The notes: generated by a model not told the origin, from the sequence alone. Counted from the stretch's first letter, positions 7,671 to 16,124 are shown. The stretch: DNA of 23,622 nucleotides from PHAA01 sp040217755 (GCA_040217755.1 JBEHWJ010000025.1:1-23622), one strand, 5' to 3'. Made by a program: numbers and translations.

Positions 7671-7777
7671 CAGACACTTTGGCGGGTGGGGAAGGGCGCT
7701 ACACTTGGGCAAGTTTATTCATGTCGATGATAAAGGCGAATCGCTGCTTCAATATTAGAGGAGAAGGGGATGGTTGA

Positions 7778-8257
7778 ATGATTGATTTTGTAGGTAATGC
7801 CTTCCTGGCTGCGTTGGGGGCGTTTTCCCTGCTCTTCTTTATGATTGCCATCGTCTTTTATGTTTTGAAATCCGTCGGCCTTTCCAATCTGGCTGCCCGC
7901 CGCGGGATAGAGAACCCTTGGTTGGCCTGGATTCCGGTAGCCGATCTGTATATCATGGGAGTGCTGGTGGGCGAGATGGATGTGTTCGACTATCATATCG
8001 ATAACCTGGGATTATGGTGGCCGGTCATTTTCGTAGGTGGCGGGATACTCTCGGGTACACCGGTGATCGGTTGGCTGGTGAGCGTGGTATGGATGCTCTT
8101 CGCCATATTCTTCATATATAAATTCTTCGAGATATATACTGATCAAGCCGTACTTTATACGGTTTTATCAACCCTTTTGGGCCTTCTGCCGGTCTTCATT
8201 TACGTTATCCGCAATAACCAGCCTTTAAAAAGTACCGGTCGGGGACCGTCAACCTAG
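7778..8257 (+). CDS. Polytopic membrane protein of unknown function, 159 aa
   Basis: About four or five membrane segments are visible at roughly residues 5-30, 45-65, 74-115 (long, perhaps two spans) and 122-143. The motif ENPWLAWIPVADLYIMG after the first span recalls small DUF-type membrane proteins that share a PWLAWIPxxxxY segment, but I cannot name the family with confidence. No catalytic motif is evident. GAGGAGAAGGGG precedes ATG 7778 at good spacing; the ATG at 7770 opens only a two-codon frame. It lies 107 bases after aroH and converges on the amidase gene. Confidence 0.78.
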   Translation: MIDFVGNAFLAALGAFSLLFFMIAIVFYVLKSVGLSNLAARRGIENPWLAWIPVADLYIMGVLVGEMDVFDYHIDNLGLWWPVIFVGGGILSGTPVIGWLVSVVWMLFAIFFIYKFFEIYTDQAVLYTVLSTLLGLLPVFIYVIRNNQPLKSTGRGPST

Positions 8258-8370
8258 GAGTAAGGGAATCCTTGCCCATGCAGAATCAAGTGAGCAGGAA
8301 TAGCCTGATAAACCGTATAGATAGACGATATCAAGCCCGGATTGCTTATGGCCATTCCCGGCTCCAAAAC

Positions 8371-9213
8371 CTACCGAATGTCACCCTTTTCGCATACATC
8401 ATACAGATCGGTACGCCGGTGCTGCAGTAGTGGCAATTCGCCTCGGACTCTGCCTATGACGGACAAATCCAATTGACAGTACAGGATCTCTTCCCCACTG
8501 CCGGCCTGGACCAGAACTGTTCCCCAGGGGTCCGCCACCAGGGAATGCCCCCAGGATTTATAACCGGCCTCAGGGTTGCGGGCCGGGGATGCCGCGACCA
8601 CGTATAATTGGTTGTCGACCGCCCGGGTCCTCATGAGTAATTCCCAGTGGGCGGGACCAGTGGTCAGGTTGAAGGAAGCCGGCACCACCAGGATCTGAGC
8701 CCCTTTAAGTGCCAGCAGGCGGGCCAGTTCCGGGAAACGGATATCGTAACAGATTACTACCCCGATAGAAAGGTCCGGGTGATGAATCACCTCCAGCCGG
8801 TTTCCAGCCGTAAAAACCGATGATTCTTGGAAGGAGACATGCCCGGGTATATCGATATCGAATAGGTGTATCTTGCGGTACCGGCCAATTTGTTGACCTG
8901 ACTGGTCGAATACGAAACAGGTGTTGAAGATCTTACTGTTATCAGCAAGTTCGGGGATGGACCCCCCCACCAGGGTGACGTGGTTCCGGCGGGCTGATTG
9001 GGCCAGGAGGGCGGTAGTCTCCCCGGGGCAGGATTCCGCCTGTTCTGCCATTATGGCAGTATCATAAGGCAGGTTGAAGATTTCCGGCAAGACCACTATC
9101 TGCGCTCCTTTTAGGGCGGCTTGCTTGATCATGGCTTCAGCGTGGATTAGATTTTGAGTTTTACTGTCGGTCACCTGCATCTGGCAAATAGCCAGGTTTA
9201 AGATTCTGCCCAC
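8371..9213 (-). CDS. Carbon-nitrogen hydrolase, Nit2/omega-amidase-like
   Basis: The 280-residue protein belongs to the nitrilase superfamily. The Glu-Lys-Cys catalytic triad is visible: Glu44 in LPEIFN, Lys114 in RYRKIHLFDI and Cys155 in VICYDIRFPELAR. The CYDIRFPE context and overall length fit Nit2/omega-amidases, which hydrolyse alpha-ketoglutaramate or ketosuccinamate; other amides are possible. The GTG at 9213 is preceded by GGGGAGG at five bases. It lies just downstream of trpS on the same strand (29-base gap), so the two may share a transcript. Confidence 0.92.
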   Translation of the reverse strand: MGRILNLAICQMQVTDSKTQNLIHAEAMIKQAALKGAQIVVLPEIFNLPYDTAIMAEQAESCPGETTALLAQSARRNHVTLVGGSIPELADNSKIFNTCFVFDQSGQQIGRYRKIHLFDIDIPGHVSFQESSVFTAGNRLEVIHHPDLSIGVVICYDIRFPELARLLALKGAQILVVPASFNLTTGPAHWELLMRTRAVDNQLYVVAASPARNPEAGYKSWGHSLVADPWGTVLVQAGSGEEILYCQLDLSVIGRVRGELPLLQHRRTDLYDVCEKGDIR

Positions 9214-9242
9214 GACATCCTCCCCAGGTTAGGGCACTTTTA

Positions 9243-10235
9243 TTAGAAGTAGTTGATGCCCACTGCCTCTCTTACTTCAGCCATGGTTTCCCTGGCTACC
9301 TTATGTGCCCGTTCGGTTCCTGCCATCAAAATCTCTTTGACCCGTCCCGGATTCCCTGTGTACTGCTGCCGTCTCTCCCGCATGGGTTCCACTAGTCCGT
9401 CTATACAGGCTGCCATTCGTTTCTTGCAGTCGACACAGCCGATTTTACCCAGGCGACAGTCCGATTCTATCTGAGCCACTTGGTCCTGGTTGAAGACCTT
9501 ATGGTATTCAAAGACGGTGCATATCTCGGGGTGGCCGGGATCGGTCTTGCGGATGCGGGCCGGGTCGGTGACGGCATCCATCACTTTTTTCCGGATCTCC
9601 TCGGTGGAATCACTCAGGTAGATAGCGTTGTTGAGGCTTTTGCTCATTTTGGTCTTGCCGTCCAACCCTATCAACCGGGGAACATCCCCTATCAATATCT
9701 CCGGCTCTACCAACACCGGCTGATACAGATCGTTGAATCGTCGCACTATCTTACGGGTGAGTTCGAGGTGGGGGATCTGATCCTCCCCGACCGGGACCAG
9801 GTGAGCTTTGAAGATAGTGATATCGGCGGCCTGGCTGACCGGATATCCAAGGAAGCCGTAGGTCATATCGCTGAAGCCATGCTGCTGGGCTTCGGTTTTG
9901 ACGGTGGGATTGTGCCGCAAAACATTTACCGATGTAAACATACCGAAATAGGCTGCCAATTCATGAATCTCAGGTATCATGCTTTGAATGCAAATAGTGG
10001 CGATGTCCGGGTCCAGTCCCGCGGCCAGATAATCCTCAGCTATCTGGAAGGTGTCCCGGCTGAGATTCTCAGGATTCTCGAAATTGGTGGTGAGGGCTTG
10101 AACATCGGCGATAAGTATGAAACTTTCATATTCATTCTGCAATTTGACCCGATTGGCCAAGCTGCCTACATAATGCCCCAGGTGAAGTTTGCCGGTTGGT
10201 CTGTCTCCGGTCAGAATTCTCTTCTTGATTGTCAT
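9243..10235 (-). CDS. trpS: Tryptophanyl-tRNA synthetase
   Basis: The 330-residue class I synthetase charges tRNA-Trp with tryptophan. The HIGH motif appears as HLGH at residues 18-21 within TGDRPTGKLHLGHYVGS, and KMSKS lies at 196-200 (DGKTKMSKSLNNA). GCVDCKKRM in the C-terminal part is typical of this branch. The start is ATG 10235, seven bases from AGGAGGTC; the frame is open to 10283, but the 16 extra residues lack family similarity. No T-box leader is seen upstream (no AGGGTGGNACCGCG-like block), so tRNA-sensing control is not supported. Confidence 0.96.
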   Translation of the reverse strand: MTIKKRILTGDRPTGKLHLGHYVGSLANRVKLQNEYESFILIADVQALTTNFENPENLSRDTFQIAEDYLAAGLDPDIATICIQSMIPEIHELAAYFGMFTSVNVLRHNPTVKTEAQQHGFSDMTYGFLGYPVSQAADITIFKAHLVPVGEDQIPHLELTRKIVRRFNDLYQPVLVEPEILIGDVPRLIGLDGKTKMSKSLNNAIYLSDSTEEIRKKVMDAVTDPARIRKTDPGHPEICTVFEYHKVFNQDQVAQIESDCRLGKIGCVDCKKRMAACIDGLVEPMRERRQQYTGNPGRVKEILMAGTERAHKVARETMAEVREAVGINYF

Positions 10236-10285
10236 TTGGTTGACCTCCTGCCTGTGTTTCGGTCCATATTGGTAGAACAACATTT

Positions 10286-10314
10286 AAAGTATCATTATGT
10301 AGCCCAAAATTCAA
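10286..10314 (-). promoter_or_regulatory. Sigma-A-like promoter of trpS
   Basis: Reading leftward, TTGAAT (10314-10309) and TACTTT (10291-10286) are 17 bases apart, and TG one base before the -10 makes it an extended element. Initiation near 10279 gives a leader of about 44 bases. Confidence 0.45.
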
Positions 10315-10382
10315 GCATGGGGGCAAAAAAGGCAATTCGAAGGGATATGTGCGGTCACCGGCAAAGAATTTACGGGCTATTA

Positions 10383-10410
10383 TTGACATAGGGTGCTATT
10401 GTGCTAAAAT
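10383..10410 (+). promoter_or_regulatory. Strong sigma-A promoter of speD
   Basis: A consensus TTGACA (10383-10388) and an extended -10 TGCTAAAAT (TAAAAT at 10405-10410) with a 16-base spacer. Initiation near 10417 gives a leader of about 75 bases. This is one of the best promoter matches in the window. Confidence 0.7.
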
Positions 10411-10491
10411 TCTACTTGTGTTTTTGGCAAACGGTATTCTAGGAGGTTTGGGAAGGTTATACAAATAAATTGAAGAAGGGAGCTGACATTA

Positions 10492-10872
10492 TTGCAGTCT
10501 TTGGGGCGACATGTATTAGCTGAGGTTTATGGATGTCGATTTGATGCATTGAATGATATCCAAAAGGTTGAGGATATCATGGTCAATGCGGCTTTGGAGG
10601 CTGGCGCTGAGGTAAGGGAAGTTGTTTTCCACAAGTTTAGTCCTCAAGGAGTTAGCGGCGTTGTTGTTATTTCCGAGTCTCACCTTGCGATTCATACCTG
10701 GCCTGAACTGGGGTATGCAGCAGTTGACGTGTTTACCTGCGGTGAGAAAGTGAATCCATGGGATGCCTGCAAGTATCTTTCCGAAGCATTCGGGGCTGGA
10801 TATGTAAATGCGCAGGAGGTCACCAGGGGATTGATAGCCGAACAGGAAGAACGCAGGGTGGTAAATATCTAG
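10492..10872 (+). CDS. speD: S-adenosylmethionine decarboxylase proenzyme
   Basis: The 126-residue protein matches the short bacterial (class 1B) SpeD, which decarboxylates S-adenosylmethionine for polyamine synthesis using a pyruvoyl group. Self-cleavage is expected between Glu62 and Ser63 in ISESHLAIHTWPE, giving beta and alpha chains; His68 and Cys83 (FTCGEK) are the usual processing and catalytic residues. The TTG at 10492 follows AAGGGAG by nine bases. No spermidine synthase or other polyamine gene is nearby, so it is a single-gene unit with its own promoter and terminator. Confidence 0.95.
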   Translation: MQSLGRHVLAEVYGCRFDALNDIQKVEDIMVNAALEAGAEVREVVFHKFSPQGVSGVVVISESHLAIHTWPELGYAAVDVFTCGEKVNPWDACKYLSEAFGAGYVNAQEVTRGLIAEQEERRVVNI

Positions 10873-10926
10873 GAGGGATACTATTTTAGTAGACCGATCG
10901 GGCATAAACAATATCTGGAACAGTAA

Positions 10927-10967
10927 TTAAAAGCCTCACTTGGAAAAGGTTCAAGTGAGGCTTTTAA
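10927..10967 (+). terminator. Strong hairpin terminator after speD
   Basis: A 16-base perfect inverted repeat (TTAAAAGCCTCACTTG paired with its complement) encloses a nine-base loop, GAAAAGGTT. The stem ends in A/T runs on both sides, so it may act in both directions. It lies about 55 bases after the speD stop. Confidence 0.85.
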
Positions 10968-11018
10968 GCACTGTTGGTGAAGATACTGGCAGGGATACCG
11001 CGAATTAATAATGTAATC

Positions 11019-11045
11019 TTGACTCCGGTTGATATATGATATAAG
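11019..11045 (+). promoter_or_regulatory. Possible promoter of the quinone side-chain block
   Basis: TTGACT (11019-11024) and TATAAG (11040-11045) are 15 bases apart, shorter than ideal. It is the only reasonable candidate between the terminator after speD and the gene at 11101. Confidence 0.35.
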
Positions 11046-11100
11046 CGCGAGTCCCGCAAGGCATTAAAATCAACGTATATAGGCAGGAAATGGTCGAATT

Positions 11101-11910
11101 TTGTGGAATGTTTTACAAACCTTATCAGAATCCGGCTTTTGCTTATGGAGAGGATGGTATCATTTGGAGTTTATCCTGACGGACAATATCAGAATTGACC
11201 TCGCCAAGGTTGATATTGAGTTTGAACATAGCCTGCAGCCCTGGTGGGACGAATTGTGTGGTTATCAGCCCGCGCCCGGCGAAGATATTGGATACGAATT
11301 GCTTCCGGTCCTGGTAATTAACGCCTATCGTTGGGCAGGCAACGGACACCGGTTGACGATCAAAATGGCCAACCTGTTCCGGACCCTAAACCTGGCCAAC
11401 ATCATCCATCTGAGAGTCAGAGACATGGAGGAAGGTCAGGAGCATAACCAGCAACTGCAGTTTACCATACTGATCGGTGATTATATTTATGGCCGGGTCT
11501 TGAAACTTTTGCTGGAGACCGAGGCCGAAAAGCTTTTAGATCAGTTCGCGGCCATGATCGCCACCATAAATGAGGGATTGGTTATGGAACATAATTTGGA
11601 TTCCAGCCTGGAGGAATATCTGAGCCGGAGCAGAGCCCCCTTCTATGCCAACGCATTCTCGAGTGCGGCCAGGATGCAGGGATGGAATCCAGCCCGTATA
11701 GATTTATATGAAGAATTAGGCAGAAATCTGGGTATGGCCCTGGAGATGATCTGCGTATATAAAAAGGCTGCGGAGGGCTACCGTTATCTGCGGCAAGCCG
11801 AATCAAAACACCGCCAGCTTACTCAGGATGGATTTTTCCTCAACAACGATCTGGATGATACTATCAGGGCAATATGGAATGAGAAGGAAGTGACTGCCAA
11901 TGGCTTATAA
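11101..11910 (+). CDS. Polyprenyl-synthase-like protein lacking both Asp-rich motifs (putative non-catalytic subunit)
   Basis: About 269 residues. The fold markers of trans-polyprenyl synthases are present: ELLPVLVINAYRWAG in place of the KRLRPAFVLL region, LNLANIIH before the first aspartate-rich site, IGDYIYGRVLKLL for the GNYVLAKSL region, and LGRNLGMALEM before the second site. But DDxxD is replaced by LRVRD (104-108) and the second DDxxD by CVYKK (218-222), and the ERKT lysine region is SRSRAP. Catalysis is therefore unlikely. Two-component heptaprenyl synthases have such a small partner, and an intact synthase lies 2.4 kb downstream. The start is uncertain: TTG 11101 has a poor site, TTG 11164 has GGAGAGG ten bases upstream, and an ATG at 11090 is out of frame. 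Confidence 0.75.
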   Translation: MWNVLQTLSESGFCLWRGWYHLEFILTDNIRIDLAKVDIEFEHSLQPWWDELCGYQPAPGEDIGYELLPVLVINAYRWAGNGHRLTIKMANLFRTLNLANIIHLRVRDMEEGQEHNQQLQFTILIGDYIYGRVLKLLLETEAEKLLDQFAAMIATINEGLVMEHNLDSSLEEYLSRSRAPFYANAFSSAARMQGWNPARIDLYEELGRNLGMALEMICVYKKAAEGYRYLRQAESKHRQLTQDGFFLNNDLDDTIRAIWNEKEVTANGL

Positions 11911-13351
11911 GGACTTGCGTGAATTCATCGACTTTATAGAGAAACGCGGTCAGTTGAGGAGAATAAAGGCGCTGGTCGACCCGGAGCTGGAAATAACCGA
12001 GATCACGGATAGAATCAGTAAAACCGGGGGGCCGGCCTTGTTGTTTGAGAACGTTAAAGGCTCGGACATGCCGGTGTTGATAAATGCTTATGGGGGTTCG
12101 GAAAGAATGGCGTGGAGCCTGGGGGTCGAGGATCTGGAGGACATTGCCGCGGAGATCACTGGACTGCTGCAGTTGACCGATAATATACCCGATTCGTTGT
12201 TGGGCAAGGTCAAGATGCTGCCCCAGTTGGCCCAGCTATCCAATTTCTTCCCCAAATTGGTGAAGAGCGGTCCCTGCCAGGAAGTGGTATCGATGGATCC
12301 TGACCTGGATAAACTGCCGGTATTGAAGTGCTGGCCCGGTGATGCGGGCCGATTTATAACCCTGCCCCAGGTATATACCCGTGATCCCCGGAATGGAAAA
12401 AGGAATGTCGGCATGTATCGCCTGCAGGTTTATGATAAAAATACAACCGGGATGCACTGGCATATTCATCACGATGGTGCGGAGAACTATCGCATGAACC
12501 AGGCGACAGACAAGGACAGGATGGAGGTGGCGGTCGCCCTGGGGGGGGATCCGGCAATCACCTATTCAGCTACTGCACCTTTACCCAAGGGGATTGATGA
12601 ATTATTATTCGCAGGTTTTTTAAGGAAAAAGCCGGTTGACCTGGCTAAGTGCAGGACTGTCGACTTGGAGGTGCCTGCCGATGCCGAAATCATTTTGGAA
12701 GGTTATGTAAATCCCTCGGAGAGCCGTTTGGAAGGCCCGTTCGGAGACCATACCGGCTATTACTCGCTGCCGGGCGACTACCCGGTATTCCATGTAACCT
12801 GTATGACTCATCGCCGGGATGCCATATATCCTTCTACCATCGTGGGTAAACCCCCCCAGGAAGATTGCAACCTGGCCCTGGCCAGCGAGAGGATATTTCT
12901 GCCCCTGTTGCGGATGCAAATGCCGGAGATTGTTGACCTGCATATGCCTATGGAAGGTGTCTTCCATAACTGTGTATTCGTTTCCATCCATAAATCTTAT
13001 CCCGGCCAGGCCCGCAAGATAATGAACGCTTTGTGGGGAATGGGCCAGATGATGTTTGCCAAATTCATTGTGGTGGTAGACAGGGAAGTCAATGTGCAAA
13101 ACCTATCCGAGGTGTTGTGGAAGGTATTTAATAACGTCGATCCCCGCCGGGATACTATGCTCGTAGAAGGTCCGCTGGATGTGCTCGACCACTCAGCTCC
13201 TTTACCCCTTTATGGCTCCAAACTGGGCATCGATGCCACCAAAAAGGGGCCGGCGGAAGGACACCAGCGCGAGTGGCCAGAGGATATCATTATGAGTAAA
13301 GATGTTGTCGAACTGGTTGCCGCCAGGTGGAGTGAATACGGTCTTGACTAA
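11900..13351 (+). CDS. UbiD-family decarboxylase, probably menaquinone pathway
   Basis: The 483-residue length and motifs are those of UbiD decarboxylases, which use prenylated FMN: YRLQVYDKNTTGMHWHIHHDGAENYR in the cofactor-binding domain and EGPFGDHTGYYS near residue 278 carrying the catalytic acidic residues. Between a prenyl-synthase homologue and a UbiA prenyltransferase, the likely substrate is an aromatic carboxylate of quinone synthesis; MqnL of the futalosine route is one candidate, 4-hydroxybenzoate-type decarboxylation another. The UbiX-type flavin prenyltransferase it needs is not in the window. ATG 11900 overlaps the upstream gene by 11 bases and follows GAAGGAAGTG. Confidence 0.9.
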   Translation: MAYKDLREFIDFIEKRGQLRRIKALVDPELEITEITDRISKTGGPALLFENVKGSDMPVLINAYGGSERMAWSLGVEDLEDIAAEITGLLQLTDNIPDSLLGKVKMLPQLAQLSNFFPKLVKSGPCQEVVSMDPDLDKLPVLKCWPGDAGRFITLPQVYTRDPRNGKRNVGMYRLQVYDKNTTGMHWHIHHDGAENYRMNQATDKDRMEVAVALGGDPAITYSATAPLPKGIDELLFAGFLRKKPVDLAKCRTVDLEVPADAEIILEGYVNPSESRLEGPFGDHTGYYSLPGDYPVFHVTCMTHRRDAIYPSTIVGKPPQEDCNLALASERIFLPLLRMQMPEIVDLHMPMEGVFHNCVFVSIHKSYPGQARKIMNALWGMGQMMFAKFIVVVDREVNVQNLSEVLWKVFNNVDPRRDTMLVEGPLDVLDHSAPLPLYGSKLGIDATKKGPAEGHQREWPEDIIMSKDVVELVAARWSEYGLD

Positions 13352-14192
13352 GCTGTCTAAATTTCTTTCAATGATTGATTTTGGTCATACTCTGTTCGGA
13401 TTGCCGTTTGCCTATCTAGGTGCTTTCCTGGCGACGTCCGGCATGCCCACCTTCAGCCAGTTGCTGTGGATCACGCTGGCGATGTTGGGTGCCCGTTCCG
13501 CTGCCCTATGCCTGAACCGGTTGATCGATCGCGCCATTGACCGGGCCAACCCCCGCACCTCAGGTTGGATTCTCCCTGCCGGGGAGTTGCCGGTAGCCGG
13601 GGTATGGGTGCTGGTGGCGGTATTTTTTGTATTGCTTTTTGGGGCGGCAGCGCAGCTTAACCCCTTATGTGTAAAACTAGCGCCGTTGGCGGTGATTGTC
13701 TTATGGGTATATTCTTACACCAAAAGATTCACCTGGTGGTGCCACCTGCTATTGGGAATGGCAGTGGGGATAGGTCCGGTAGGCGGATGGATAGCGATAA
13801 CCGGCCGGTTCGATTGGCAGCCCCTGGTCTTGTGGCTGGCGGTGGCCTGCTGGATCGCCGGTTTCGATACGATGTATGCTTGCCAGGATATTGATTTTGA
13901 CCGGACCCATGGGCTTTACTCGATCCCAGCGCGATTCGGGGTCAGCGGGGCGCTTAAATTTTCGTCCGCGTTTCACCTGTGCACCGTATTATTCCTGGGG
14001 TTGAATGGTTTGATAATGCAACTGGGGAGCTGGTATTTTGCCGGAGTCTTATTTACCGCTCTTCTGCTGTTCTATGAACATGCTATCGTATCCCCCGACA
14101 ACCTGGCCAGGGTTAATTTTGCATCGTTCCGGATCAATCACTATGTGGGATTGATCATATTCGCCACGACCCTTATAGATATACTATCATAA
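13344..14192 (+). CDS. UbiA-family prenyltransferase, probably menaquinone pathway
   Basis: About 282 residues, with around eight hydrophobic segments. Both UbiA signatures are present: NRLIDRAIDRANPRT (N-x3-D-x3-D) on the first cytosolic loop, and YACQDIDFDRTHGLYSIPARFG (D-x3-D) on the second, which hold Mg-diphosphate of the prenyl donor. It should attach an isoprenoid chain to an aromatic ring in the membrane; MqnP of the futalosine menaquinone route is a plausible assignment. TTG 13344 is preferred: GGTGGAG lies 11 bases upstream, and it overlaps ubiD by eight bases. The frame is open to an ATG at 13302, but the extra residues lie inside ubiD. Confidence 0.88.
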   Translation: MTKLSKFLSMIDFGHTLFGLPFAYLGAFLATSGMPTFSQLLWITLAMLGARSAALCLNRLIDRAIDRANPRTSGWILPAGELPVAGVWVLVAVFFVLLFGAAAQLNPLCVKLAPLAVIVLWVYSYTKRFTWWCHLLLGMAVGIGPVGGWIAITGRFDWQPLVLWLAVACWIAGFDTMYACQDIDFDRTHGLYSIPARFGVSGALKFSSAFHLCTVLFLGLNGLIMQLGSWYFAGVLFTALLLFYEHAIVSPDNLARVNFASFRINHYVGLIIFATTLIDILS

Positions 14193-14269
14193 CATCTGTT
14201 CCCTGCAATTGGGGGTCAAAATCCCTGCCCTCACTCACGGTAAACATATTCCAGGTCGCAGGTATCTGC

Positions 14270-14299
14270 TTGGATGGCGGGTTTGTTTTCGGTTATAAT
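14270..14299 (+). promoter_or_regulatory. Upstream promoter of the polyprenyl synthase gene
   Basis: TTGGAT (14270-14275) and a perfect TATAAT (14294-14299) with an 18-base spacer. Initiation would be near 14306. Confidence 0.5.
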
Positions 14300-14327
14300 T
14301 TGCTATTAGGATGCGGAAATATATAAT
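14300..14327 (+). promoter_or_regulatory. Downstream promoter of the polyprenyl synthase gene
   Basis: TTGCTA (14300-14305) and a second perfect TATAAT (14322-14327) with a 16-base spacer, abutting the upstream promoter. Initiation near 14334 gives a 25-base leader with AAAGGGG before ATG 14359. The two appear to be tandem promoters. Confidence 0.55.
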
Positions 14328-14358
14328 TAGATAGAAATTGTTGAAAAAGGGGTATCCG

Positions 14359-15327
14359 ATGACCGGGTTGGATATATTTAATCCTATAAGCAGCGAATTG
14401 AGCCAGGTTGAGGCTGACTTGCTGGCCAGTATCGATACTGATTTACCTATTTTGGAAGAAGCCGCGACCCATTTGATAAAGGCGGGGGGCAAGCGCTTGA
14501 GACCGGCCTTTGTTTTGCTGTCCGCCAAGGTATTCGGGGATGATGTGGGCCACGCTGTTCCCCTGGCGGTCTCCCTGGAGCTAATCCATATGGCCAGCCT
14601 GGTTCATGACGACGTCATCGACAACTCAGAATTGCGAAGAGGCCAACCGACGGTAAAAAGCCGATGGGGGAACCGGTTATCCATTTATACCGGCAATTAC
14701 GTCCTGGCCAAATCGCTCTCCCTGGTAGCCGATTACCAGCGCCGGGACGTTATCGAGGTGATGGCCGACACCAGTATGAGTATCTGTGAAGGTGAGATCA
14801 AGCAGATGCGCAGCTGTTATGATGTGGGCCAGGGCTTAAAGGAATACATGCGGAGGATCGAGAGGAAGACCGCATTGCTTATATCGGTAAGCTGTCAGCT
14901 GGGCGCCATGATCAGTGGGGCTTCATATGCGCATATCCAGGCGCTTAGGAAATACGGCTACTATCTGGGTATGGCGTTTCAAATAACCGATGATATCCTT
15001 GATTTCGTGGCTGACGAAGACATTTTAGGCAAACCGGTGGGCAGCGACATCAGGCAGGGTGTCATCACCCTCCCTGCTATCTATGCTCTCAAATGCAGTG
15101 ACCACCGCCAGCGGCTGGCCGAATTGCTTTCTTCCCCGGAGTCATGTACATCCAGGGCGGGGGAGATAGTGGAATTGATAACCGACAGCGATGGTATCGA
15201 TTACGCTTATTATGCCAGCAACCGCTTCGCCGAGCGAGCCCTGCGGCAGTTGGAATTTCTGCCTGATGTACCGGTTAAGGATTCCTTATACAGGATAGCG
15301 GACTTCATTTCCGGCCGGGAATATTGA
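14359..15327 (+). CDS. Polyprenyl diphosphate synthase (heptaprenyl/octaprenyl type, component II-like)
   Basis: The 322-residue trans-prenyl synthase extends farnesyl or geranylgeranyl diphosphate with isopentenyl diphosphate. All key motifs are intact: GGKRLRPAFVLL, the first aspartate-rich motif in LVHDDVIDNSELRRGQPT, the RKT lysine in IERKTALL, and the second motif in QITDDILDFVADE. The bulkier residues before the first motif and the genomic setting suggest a long-chain product for a quinone tail. ATG 14359 follows AAAGGGG by six bases; a TTG at 14338 has no such site. It may pair with the degenerate homologue at 11101-11910. tatC follows within 18 bases. Confidence 0.92.
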   Translation: MTGLDIFNPISSELSQVEADLLASIDTDLPILEEAATHLIKAGGKRLRPAFVLLSAKVFGDDVGHAVPLAVSLELIHMASLVHDDVIDNSELRRGQPTVKSRWGNRLSIYTGNYVLAKSLSLVADYQRRDVIEVMADTSMSICEGEIKQMRSCYDVGQGLKEYMRRIERKTALLISVSCQLGAMISGASYAHIQALRKYGYYLGMAFQITDDILDFVADEDILGKPVGSDIRQGVITLPAIYALKCSDHRQRLAELLSSPESCTSRAGEIVELITDSDGIDYAYYASNRFAERALRQLEFLPDVPVKDSLYRIADFISGREY

Positions 15328-15344
15328 TCCGGGGGGATACGTCA

Positions 15345-16124
15345 ATGGCCTTTAGCGATATGTCGCCTGAAGACAAACAGACAGTTTTAGAGCATTTGGG
15401 TGAATTGAGGAAGTCCATCCTGGTAAGTGTGGCGGCCATATTCATTGCGGCGATGGGCTGTTTTTATTTCAATGAGTTTCTGTTGCAGGTGGTAACCTAC
15501 CCAGTCCGGTCAATCGGTCAAAACCTTATCGTAACCGGAGTAACCGAGGCTTTTTTTGTCAAACTGCAGTTATCTTTTCTGGCCGGATTCATTATCGCTT
15601 TTCCGGTAGTTTCCTGGTCGGTGTGGCGGTTCGTAAAACCGGCCCTGTACAAGCATGAGAAGCGGTATATATATGTTCTGTTTCCCGCTACGATCATCTT
15701 GTTCGCGGGAGGAGTGGTCTTTGCGTATTTTGTGGTTCTACCTATCGTGCTCAAGTTCTTCGTCTATATAGCCGGGGAAAACCTGGAGACCATGTTCAAA
15801 GTAGACCAATACGTGTCATTTGTCATGTCCTTCGTGATCCCTTTTGGTATTACCTTCGAACTGCCGGTAATCACATATTTTCTTACCAAGTTAGGGGTGA
15901 TCAAATCCCAACAGCTGTCCCGCAACCGTAAATATGCGCTCCTCATAATTGTTATTTTAGGCGGGGTTTTGAGCCCGGGTCCCGATCCGATAAGCCAGGT
16001 GCTTATGGCCGGACCGGTATACTTGTTATATGAGGTTAGCATTGTGGTGGCCAAATATACCAAACCGCGCGGTCGGGATGAAGAAGAACCGGAAGATAAT
16101 AGCGGGGACACCAGCAAATCATAA
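15345..16124 (+). CDS. tatC: Sec-independent protein translocase TatC
   Basis: About 259 residues with six membrane segments, the core receptor of the twin-arginine translocase, which exports folded and cofactor-loaded proteins. Family marks are VLEHLGELRKSI at the N-terminus, the conserved FVKPALYKHEKR with its glutamate before the third span, and FGITFELPVITYFL in the middle; the tail is charged and acidic (DEEEPEDN). ATG 15345 follows GGGGGG by eight bases. It lies 18 bases after the polyprenyl synthase gene and probably shares its transcript. Confidence 0.95.
   Translation: MAFSDMSPEDKQTVLEHLGELRKSILVSVAAIFIAAMGCFYFNEFLLQVVTYPVRSIGQNLIVTGVTEAFFVKLQLSFLAGFIIAFPVVSWSVWRFVKPALYKHEKRYIYVLFPATIILFAGGVVFAYFVVLPIVLKFFVYIAGENLETMFKVDQYVSFVMSFVIPFGITFELPVITYFLTKLGVIKSQQLSRNRKYALLIIVILGGVLSPGPDPISQVLMAGPVYLLYEVSIVVAKYTKPRGRDEEEPEDNSGDTSKS

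Noticed and set aside
8258..8370. Terminator between the converging membrane-protein and amidase genes
   Set aside because: Only short imperfect inverted repeats without a T run were found in either direction.
10236..10380. Possible T-box leader of trpS
   Set aside because: No AGGGTGGNACCGCG-like antiterminator block and no terminator hairpin were found in the leader, which appears to be only about 44 bases long.
9480..10391. 303-codon open frame on the plus strand
   Set aside because: It lies opposite trpS, has no ribosome binding site or recognisable motif, and its openness follows from the codon use of trpS.
10417..10491. Possible SAM riboswitch or leader peptide before speD
   Set aside because: The leader is about 75 bases without a riboswitch-like core or terminator; the AGGAGG at 10441-10446 is followed only by a six-codon TTG frame at poor spacing.
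14193..14269. Terminator or RNA element after the ubiA-like gene
   Set aside because: The GGGGGTCAAAATCCC stretch makes at most a weak stem and no T run follows.
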